25,472 nt of DNA from the NCBI GenBank assembly GCA_005223375.1, contig RXOD01004240.1, positions 1-25,472 on the forward strand, written 5' to 3'. Positions 19,801 through 25,472 of the stretch are shown piece by piece. The stretch is from Amoebophrya sp. AT5.2. Taxonomy: Eukaryota; Sar; Dinophyceae; Syndiniales; Amoebophryaceae. The notes beneath the pieces are model-generated. The model worked only from the letters and a program-made list of their open reading frames with translations. It searched no databases and had not been told where the DNA came from. A program made the translations under genes and the position numbers. How positions within the stretch are numbered: the first letter of the stretch is position 1; each line of letters opens with the position of its first letter.

Positions 19801-20945
19801 ACAGGAGTTCCCCCTCCTCTTCTACCGTAGGTGTCCGACGTGGTCGGGGGAGTCTGTGTCTGCATCTTCTCCAGTAGGAGCGGTCCCTTTTCCTCCACCG
19901 CCCTGATCAATTCGCCAAACAAGGTAGGAGTGGTCAGAATGTGCGTGACGCGCGTGAGCACCGGAGCGAAGGCTTCGCAGAACGTCTCAGAAGGGCGCTC
20001 ATTCGGCGCGAGGGGGGTTGCTGCTGCGCCCACCAAACCCACAAAGTCAGAAAACAGCACGAGCTCGCCGCGCGCAAAGAGCAGCGTGGCCACAATGTCC
20101 CCCAAACACGGGTCGAAGGACGGCGGACTGGCCAAAAGAACGACGCTTGTTTCGCTGATGCCGTGCTTTGTGTTCTTGGCCGCACAGTAGGCTGAGAGGT
20201 TGTGCGCGGTGCAGATGCAGCCCTTGGGGCTTCCGCTGCTGCCGGAGGTGAAAAAGATGTGCGATAGCGTGCTCTTTGGGTCGGAAGAGTAGAAGTGCGC
20301 GCTCGCCTTGGGCTTGTTGGCCTTGCTCGAGCTGTTCATCTTTTCATCCGACGTCGTGATGTCTTGTCCTTGCTGCTCCACTCGCCGCCCATTTCCAGTT
20401 TGTTCATCTCCGGCGGTGCTTGCCGACGAAGCGAAAATCGGCGTGCAGCCGGTTTTCGAACCGAACACTTCCCGGAGCATTTTTGCCACCTCTCCCTTCT
20501 GCTCCTCACTGGCCACCATCACCAGGCTCGGCGCGGATTCTCTCAGCACGATTTTCTTCCTCTCTTCCGCATCATCCGGGTTGAGCACGACCAGCACGGC
20601 TTGGTGGCACAGCGTCGCGATTACCAGTGCTGGCAGCATCCGCAGGTCCTCTTTCATGTACAAAAGCACAACGGGCTGCTTGAAGGAAGACCGCATCACA
20701 CTCAGCTCGTGTTCCCATGAAGACCAACGGGTCTGCTCGTTCACCAGGGCCTCGTCCTGTGGTGCTGAGGAGGTGCTGTTGAGCGCAACTTCGAATAGCG
20801 ACAGGAAGCCGCTGACCGCCTCAACAAGGAAACCATAGGTGTAGCTGACGCCGTTGTGGGTGTACGCACGTCGGCATTCAAGGCTGCTTCTCTTCGCGAC
20901 CACGTCGTCCCGGAGGGATTCAAAAAGCTCGCGAAACGAATCCAT
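16821..20945 (-). CDS. Adenylation-carrier-ankyrin protein (AASDH/Ebony-like NRPS-type)
   Basis: Predicted to activate a carboxylic or amino acid with ATP and load it on its own carrier domain. The 1374-residue uninterrupted frame has the adenylation motifs in order: A3 FTSGSSGSPKG (232-242), LLASPPSFDP soon after (typical of the AASDH branch), ALGGE, A5 TYGVTE (446-451), A7 RTGDLV (Asp582), A8 GRLDDQVKLRGQRVELGE (about 667-686), and A10 IPKTATGKVAR with the catalytic Lys791. A carrier domain follows, with FLALGGDSISA; Ser923 is the phosphopantetheine site. After roughly 300 residues of uncharacterised sequence come two ankyrin repeats, TILHVAARAG (from 1231) and TPLHWAVVNGH (from 1293). There is no condensation, reductase or thioesterase domain. 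Human AASDH has a beta-propeller in place of the ankyrins. Acidic and Ser-rich inserts expand the adenylation domain. Substrate unknown. Confidence 0.88.
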   Translation of the reverse strand: MDSFRELFESLRDDVVAKRSSLECRRAYTHNGVSYTYGFLVEAVSGFLSLFEVALNSTSSAPQDEALVNEQTRWSSWEHELSVMRSSFKQPVVLLYMKEDLRMLPALVIATLCHQAVLVVLNPDDAEERKKIVLRESAPSLVMVASEEQKGEVAKMLREVFGSKTGCTPIFASSASTAGDEQTGNGRRVEQQGQDITTSDEKMNSSSKANKPKASAHFYSSDPKSTLSHIFFTSGSSGSPKGCICTAHNLSAYCAAKNTKHGISETSVVLLASPPSFDPCLGDIVATLLFARGELVLFSDFVGLVGAAATPLAPNERPSETFCEAFAPVLTRVTHILTTPTLFGELIRAVEEKGPLLLEKMQTQTPPTTSDTYGRRGGGTPVQRGEDVFCTLAWQQVALGGETMRTEHIKWVEEMNAARLKRPAAQQEFSSTRSYFSHSFCQLANTYGVTECCIYQAFHQVVAFNKAEGDTDTDTGAKCVTSSEIKNCDLLGEPLSPSTGTTGTEAVGREKTLLASQDVVAESSGGSATTEKELVIFGPLVGLGYLNMPELTKERFAFRCAGGRSSAGGGKAAKQWSFRTGDLVELVPPEPERRTVRQEDEQQEDQDVDVLNALVADEVGSLGTSSCIMGGMFVHEPNALPLRDEPLTSEETRRGPPQPAREPPQQLRLLGRLDDQVKLRGQRVELGEIESVLLQEGRLLVDDVAAVVVEDADKEEFGGAVAKKLVVFCVPRQNVSARKVGQGKIKAKRELEQRLLTACFRTYVCEQSLSRNMHPAAFILVDEIPKTATGKVARRVLADRFSNLRSGNDADENGPEDDEQIHDDDSDFAAEATLVISAANDAEGEKKRSPEEVEKLNHANFVLTAANRILEVWEKHIGVTVERRIWSGADIDKDKKATSSAKNDIDVPNLVPAADFLALGGDSISAVRVCTTLQQLAASFGFREQASGGDVVSDEVVEVDEQQGGKITGTAPTALKALEAAQLKSPFLPKELLTRPNLKEYVLFLCQHCEESFPRAHINYSGSKNAGDVKSSTSNSRSLLEKAVRGGCMYIAEFVAGREPEAFFDCLKDLVTLAIVDLGDFCLVEAVLRTAVALEHSSQASADGLMGPPMASFPFGRGGSSTSKSKNAKKSSATVSPGQLQHGGCFINAAASLHRRLKGLDETALLVRCLQQAPASVERAAYVVEGFRMAVSGLQSELTGVGATIAPSRRTPEGTLARERASSWRNAEGQTILHVAARAGCATRVLKFLCDDVLVVPSKSTTTSRKKKPLVPWSRGTNCVSCPIDPVDCFKRTPLHWAVVNGHRSAAEFFLSRGADKGLRDVDGENAVQMAERRALCANAGARDGPASLWGGIAKVLGGSGTTKILHVGNYGGK

Positions 20946-22129
20946 ATTCGTATGTTGGTTCGTCCGAGGTCGCCGCTGTGTTCACCGCTGGCGTGCCGCG
21001 CGGGACCCCGACAGACTTGATTTTTTTTTAGAGTATAGTAGCCATAGCGGAGACGGAGACGGTTCCTTCTGGAGAAAAAAGGTGCATGGCAGCACAGTCG
21101 ACTCGATGTTGTCGTTGTGCTTCTTCTTGTTGGGCGTACGGGCGGTACGCGTGTCTGTGCGCGATCGTCATCGTACTCGTAGTTGCTAGAACTAGTAGCG
21201 TAGGTACGTAGGTGTCGCTGTCCTTGCCGATGACGTGACAAAATATGATATGTAAGAATCAATGAAGGCGTCGTAGATGACGCACATAAGTCGCGCCGTG
21301 GAAGTAAGTAAACGAAGGGTAGGGCCCTTCTATTCGTGCGGGGGTGACAGGGGTCCTGGTGATTCGGAAACAAAAAAGCTGGCGGCAATCCTCACGCTAC
21401 ATGAATCAATTACAAACATGCCATTGCGGGTCCATTCAAAAGGAAAGATTTGGCTTTTTTCATCACCACAAAAGAGTACCTCCCACGGTGACAGCACGTT
21501 GATCTTTTAGTCACGACCACGATGGATTTCTGAGCTACAGCTACCTACGTACCAGAACCAGTACCAGAGCGTGGCACGGGTACGTACTAAGGGTGGAGGC
21601 ATGAAAAAATAAGAATGCATCAGTTATTATTCTGTGAACGCAATCCTCGTCCTCGCGGTCGCGCTGCTCATCGATGGGCGTGTACCTAGCGGAACATGAA
21701 GCTCAGACCTTCCTCGAGGTCAACCACAAGTCCGTCCGGATAATCGTATTACCCGATGCTGCCCCCGCAAAGACGGAGCTGCTCGCAACATCATGGCGGC
21801 CGTATTCATTCTTGCCGCGATGCTCCATATCGCACACTGCCGTTAGTTTGCATTTGGTGCATGTTCGTTTTTCGATTTCGCGATCAACGAAGGAACCACA
21901 GCAGGAACAAGCTGACAATGAATCAATTTCAATGTAAAGCAAAAGGACCAGTACTAGTATAAAAGCAGTGCATGTGCAAGGAAGGAGAAGTCGCCGAATT
22001 GCTTGTTCTTACGCCGATCTTCAGTCCTCGTCTTCGTTGTTCATCTTGCTTCTGACACCGCATGTCGTTGTCGTTCGGAAATCTAAAGTAATGGGCGGAG
22101 CGTCCAACTTTCATCCGGCGCGGCTTTGG
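20946..22129. other. Intergenic upstream of the adenylation-ankyrin gene
   Basis: No firm gene. It holds a candidate cysteine-rich exon at 21703-21942 (listed separately), a run of nine T at 21022-21030 on the plus strand, and a plus-strand TATAAAAG at 21957-21964. The promoter and leader of the 20945 gene should be here. Confidence 0.35.
21703..21942 (-). CDS. Candidate exon with a zinc-ribbon-like four-cysteine pattern
   Basis: A minus-strand frame with no ATG of its own carries CSCCGSFVDREIEKRTCTKC, a pair of cysteine pairs about 15 residues apart as in a zinc ribbon, followed by a charged stretch, NEYGRHDVASSSVF. An acceptor-like TTGTCAG lies just before the first cysteine (exon start near 21911), and a GTAATA donor-like site lies near 21750. 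RNA polymerase small subunits (RPA12/RPB9-like) have such N-terminal ribbons, but I find no matching second ribbon on the minus strand down to 20946. It could be a lone exon, a decayed gene or chance. Confidence 0.22.
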   Translation of the reverse strand: MLYIEIDSLSACSCCGSFVDREIEKRTCTKCKLTAVCDMEHRGKNEYGRHDVASSSVFAGAASGNTIIRTDLWLTSRKV

Positions 22130-23145
22130 TTACCAGAAGCACTTCGCGATCGTCCACGGGATGATGGCGAGAAATCCGAGACTCTTGTCGATGATCTTCG
22201 TGTGCTCTGTATCGGTGCGTGTTTCGACGATGAGATGGCGATGAAGGTCTAATTATTGGGTCTAACTACTTCTTGTTCCTCTGTCTTTGACGTTATCAGT
22301 GTAACACTGTGTTCTAACACGGGTACTAAGCGATTATAGCAAAAACAAAAGTGAACATCATAGCAGAGCAAAAGAAAGTAGAAGTAAATGTTCTGGCGCT
22401 GAAACTCGTGAATTCGACTAGGTACGTAGTACCGCCTCCTGGGCAGCAGCACTGGACGGGGAGTAACGCGATGTAAATTCCGCACGACAGCAGGGTGATG
22501 GCGATTCCGATCAGAAAAAACGTGATCGCGATGGACTTACAGCAGACTTTCTTGCCCATCGCCGCCCCGCCGCCGCCGCTCTTCGCCTCCTCCGAGTGCT
22601 CTCCCTCGAAAAACGCCTTTAAGCTCATCACCTGGGCGGTTACCATCTCCGTAAACAGCACTTCGTCGGGAATGTCGATCTTCTTCGGCGCACCTGCCGC
22701 GGTTGGGCTCCCAGGCTCTGCAGCGACGTCCACGTCGGTGGCTGCGCCGGCGGTCCCGGCCTCCAAATCGATCACAGGAGCGATCGAACCTGATCGATGG
22801 TGCAAGTGAAAAGAGAATGGCGGTGGTGGTGGTACTGGTGGTGGTGCAAGTGCAGCACCAGCCCCCGCCCAGCAACATACGAATACATATTATACAATGA
22901 AACAAATTAAAAAATAATAGATGAAACAGAGATCATGATCAAAATGGAGGATGACTGAAGTACGTGGAAAAGACCGCTGGGCGGCATACAACCTGTAAAG
23001 CCACAAGCTTGCATTGATTACGGTGGAGTAAGCTAAGTTAGTACTGCATTCGAATTCAAACAATATTTTTCGTACGCGTTGTACCGTCCATAGCGTCTTG
23101 AGCCGGAGCCCCGAGCGCCGGCCCCTCTTCCGTCTTGATAAGCAT
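22130..23145 (-). CDS. Three-exon small membrane protein with cysteine clusters
   Basis: I do not recognise a family. Exons 23085-23145, 22433-22789 and 22130-22206 join in frame (phases 1 and 1) to 164 residues. The introns are 295 and 226 bases, starting GTACAA and GTACTA and ending ATCAG and ATACAG. The ATG is at 23145-23143 and the stop TAA at 22132-22130. Residues 1-60 are Ala/Asp/Pro-rich and disordered. Residues 61-90 form an amphipathic-looking helix (EVLFTEMVTAQVMSLKAFF), then comes a Gly linker. One strong transmembrane segment (about 106-130) follows, flanked by GKKVCC (100-104) and QCCCPGG (133-139), and the C-terminus (about 149-164) is a second short hydrophobic stretch ending in KCFW. 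The juxtamembrane cysteines are good candidates for palmitoylation (inference). Frame continuity across both junctions and a clean end support the model. Confidence 0.68.
22819..22846 (+). repeat. GGT/GGTGGT microsatellite inside an intron
   Basis: Short run of GGT triplets with one interruption, lying in intron 1 of the three-exon membrane protein gene, about 30 bases from the acceptor. In the transcript it reads as a CCA/CAC-rich tract. Confidence 0.6.
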
Positions 23146-24861
23146 CGTCAGTGTGCTACTTACTTACAGCTCCTTAGATAAAGTGATTGGGTTTTGGTCA
23201 CCACTCACCAGGTCCCGATCTCTGCTTTAGGCCTCCACGTCATGCATTAGCTGTTGAGGAAGTCAAGCGCAACAAAAATTTTTCTGCGCACTTCTCTTCT
23301 CCTTCTCGTCCTCTCCGCGTCTATTTCAGCTGTGGCGTTACAGCGAGACCCATTACATTTACAACTCTCTCTACTCTGTTGGGCGGACTGCTCTTCTCCT
23401 TGCGCGCAAAGCGCTCCTCAACATATCAGCATGCTCTCCCTCGTCCTCGTCCGCATTGACACACACTCCTCGGGAGAATAAAGAACTACGATTGTAGACA
23501 TAGACAACTAATCGGGCCAAGTACATCCGTTCGCAGGTCGACCCCTCGATTGTTCCGACGGCGATGACATGCTAGCGATGTCGACGACAAATCAACGAAC
23601 ACCACCGTCGATACTTGTCAGTCTGACGCTGAATCGGACCAGCGGCAGTTGTAAAGCCAACTGGAAGCGCGAGCAATCATATCCAAGACTCTCGTCAAGT
23701 AACCAACCCAATGTCGCTGTTTAGTTTTTGGCTGCAGCTAGGGTCGACGTCGATCTGAAGATCAGGCCCGACCGTTTTCTGACGATGGTTGGTCCGTGGA
23801 CGTCGCACTACCAGTCGGAAATCAAGAAGAACTCAACGCTCATATTTTTTTTCCGCCGCCCCGATGGAAATCTCCAACTCATGTTCAAGAACATCCATCG
23901 TCATCGAGCGTGAGCGATAGCAATACATATTAGGCTTAGGGTTGGTTCTACCTAGGTAGTAGATGAATGAGTGTGGTAAATAAAAGGTCGCGTGTTGTCC
24001 ATCAACATCTCCATGTTCGTTGAGCTTGAATCCTGCAGCTAGAAGTCCTGCTTTCGAGAAGGATCAGCAGAAACTTCTATGATCGTCCTGTGCCCGGCGG
24101 CTATCTCTCTTTTGCTTTCCTTTGTGTCATAGTCGATTGTGCTGCTTGCTTCTGCAAAATAATGGGGATGACGTGACATGACGTTGACTCTGAAAGTATT
24201 CGCTTTCGTCCTGCTATGCTGGCCGCAGGCCGCTACATACACCTGTGCCCCATTACGATTGTACAAGTTCAAGTTCTCCTTTCATGCTCCCGTCTTGGGC
24301 AAGATTTCATCAGTCTTCGATTAGCCACAAAAAAACTCCAGCAACAGAAACAGCGACAGGACACGTATAACAGAAAGCAAGCTCCTTATGCCTACCTTGT
24401 CAGTCTAGAGCGGCTCGATACTGCTCCTGCCGAAGCAGATGAAATCGTAGAATTACAAATCAGAATCGAGCTCGATGATGCCAGCCAAGCTTCCGGCCTG
24501 TCAGCCCCTTCTCCGTGAAAAACGGGAGGGCGTGAACAAGAACAAATCGAAGTAGGCTATAGGAAGATTTGAATATGAATAAAGGCTTGTCAGGGCGCTC
24601 TGTTCATCCGTGAGAATGAGCACCAGTGGAGATGCTGGCCCTGTCGCGGTGTCGGTGCCCCAGTAAAATAGGAATGTCAATGTTGAGCGTTCAACACGGT
24701 ACTTCTTTATCTTTACCTACACAACTCCTTTCCAACGCAACGAACTTCTGGCTCATTTGATCCTCCTTTCATTTCCTTTTCTTCGGGTTGATTGAAGTCT
24801 TCAGGATGACTATCTATAGTTGTCAACGTCTTGTTTCTTCTACTAGAACGGCAGTAGAGGG
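23146..24861. other. Long stretch without a supported gene; conflicting weak coding signals
   Basis: Short frames on both strands look faintly coding but none can be joined into a gene. On the plus strand, a long pyrimidine tract ending TATTTCAG at 23329 is a very good acceptor, followed by a 55-codon open frame (23330-23497). Other plus frames lie at 23728-23913 and 24216-24518, the latter ending in an acidic stretch, DEIVELQIRIELDD. On the minus strand, an ATG frame at 24039-24179 gives 46 polar residues. The stretch should also hold the promoter of the 23145 gene. Confidence 0.3.
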
Positions 24862-25472
24862 TCAACTTGTTTGTGGGCTAGTGGGCACGTTCGTGCTCAG
24901 CGATCTGCCGCTGGGGGACGACGTAGTCTTCATCTCCTCCTGTTGCCATCCGCCTGGCCGAGGCACCGGCGGGATTTGGGGGGCGGTCTGGCCGCTTCGG
25001 CGGGATGCTCCATGATTTGATCCCGGACTCGAGATCGGCCCACTCGTCTCGTTGCCGTTCGTCGGATGTTGCTGATTCCTCAATACGCCACGTTGCAGAT
25101 TAGTAAGGTAGTCGTGACGAGGACTGGGCGTGTCGTGGTACGAGGCAGGTGTTTGTGGGTGATGTCCTCCGCTTTCTGGGGCCGGTCGGTTCGCGGAATG
25201 CGAATGGGAATGCTGGTTGTAGTAGCCATGATGACGGAGACTGCTGTCATGCCCCGCCCCGCCGCCGCCTCCTTGGCCGATGAACGCATCGTTCTTTGGG
25301 TTCTCTCCGTGGCGTCTCGTCCCATGATGATGCGGCGTTCCTCCTCCAAGACTCGATTCGAGATGATGTGAACGCAACGAGTCCTGCGCGGCCTGCTGCC
25401 GGCTGTGGTTTTCGTTTAGACGCTCGAGCTCTTCGCGGCAGAGCCTTGCCTGCGGCTTCTGGGGAGGCGCCG
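24862..25472 (-). CDS. C-terminal part of a His/Gly/Ser/Pro-rich protein (runs off right edge)
   Basis: The frame ends in TGA at 24864-24862 and stays open to the right edge, so this is the last exon, or part of it, of a larger gene; no ATG fixes a start here. The edge-proximal part is helical and charged (ARLCREELERLNENHSRQQA). It then changes to low-complexity sequence: His runs (PHHHG, SHSHS), a five-Gly run, and many Pro, Ser, Asn and Gln residues to the end. Such tails occur in nuclear and RNA-binding proteins, but there is no domain to name. Because the complementary frames lack a similarly consistent composition, I take it as coding. No downstream partner exon was seen. Confidence 0.55.
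   Translation of the reverse strand, partial: APPQKPQARLCREELERLNENHSRQQAAQDSLRSHHLESSLGGGTPHHHGTRRHGENPKNDAFIGQGGGGGAGHDSSLRHHGYYNQHSHSHSANRPAPESGGHHPQTPASYHDTPSPRHDYLTNLQRGVLRNQQHPTNGNETSGPISSPGSNHGASRRSGQTAPQIPPVPRPGGWQQEEMKTTSSPSGRSLSTNVPTSPQTS

Noticed and set aside
23938..23950. TTAGGGTT telomere-like sequence
   Set aside because: A single copy with no tandem array.
1..25472. tRNA, 5S or snRNA genes and a dinoflagellate spliced-leader relic
   Set aside because: I scanned by eye for the tRNA T-loop, U2/U6 core sequences and the leader sequence and found none. A covariance-model search could still find divergent ones.

Overview
The window reads as nuclear DNA of a single-celled eukaryote with a compact, GC-rich genome. 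Protein-coding genes are broken by short GT-AG introns (67 to 295 bases). Others are long uninterrupted frames with poly-Ser, poly-Ala, Gly-rich and acidic inserts. Every gene I can support lies on the minus strand, a one-way gene array of the sort seen in dinoflagellates and relatives. The cytochrome c also has the N-terminal Pro-Asp-Val extension and Trp-Ser-Glu-Lys-His-Leu stretch common in alveolates. I infer a dinoflagellate-lineage alveolate, perhaps a compact Syndiniales-type genome, but no rRNA, spliced-leader relic or other decisive marker is present.

Layout in transcription order (right to left): C-terminal part of a His/Gly/Ser/Pro-rich protein entering from the right edge (24862 on); a three-exon small membrane protein with paired cysteine clusters (22130-23145); a 1374-residue adenylation-carrier-ankyrin protein (16821-20945); ubiquitin hydrolase UCH37 in six exons, reconstructed here (13850-15718); a PAC4/PSMG4-like proteasome assembly chaperone with a large insert (11934-12824); an unknown protein with four FPxLP-type motifs (9279-11282) and a possible small exon after it (8748-8994); an unknown acidic/basic protein (5703-7808); a eukaryotic RNA-silencing type RNA-dependent RNA polymerase (1289-5173); a tentative two-exon gene (731-1235); and the first exon of cytochrome c (181-523), whose last exon is off the left edge or not recognised.

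Functionally the window mixes housekeeping genes (cytochrome c, UCH37, PAC4) with two unusual ones: the RdRP, which implies small-RNA amplification, and the adenylation-carrier-ankyrin enzyme, which resembles the AASDH/Ebony branch of amino-acid activating proteins but ends in ankyrin repeats. UCH37 and the PAC4-like gene are adjacent on the same strand and both serve the proteasome; this may be chance. No tRNA, rRNA, CRISPR array or mobile element was recognised.
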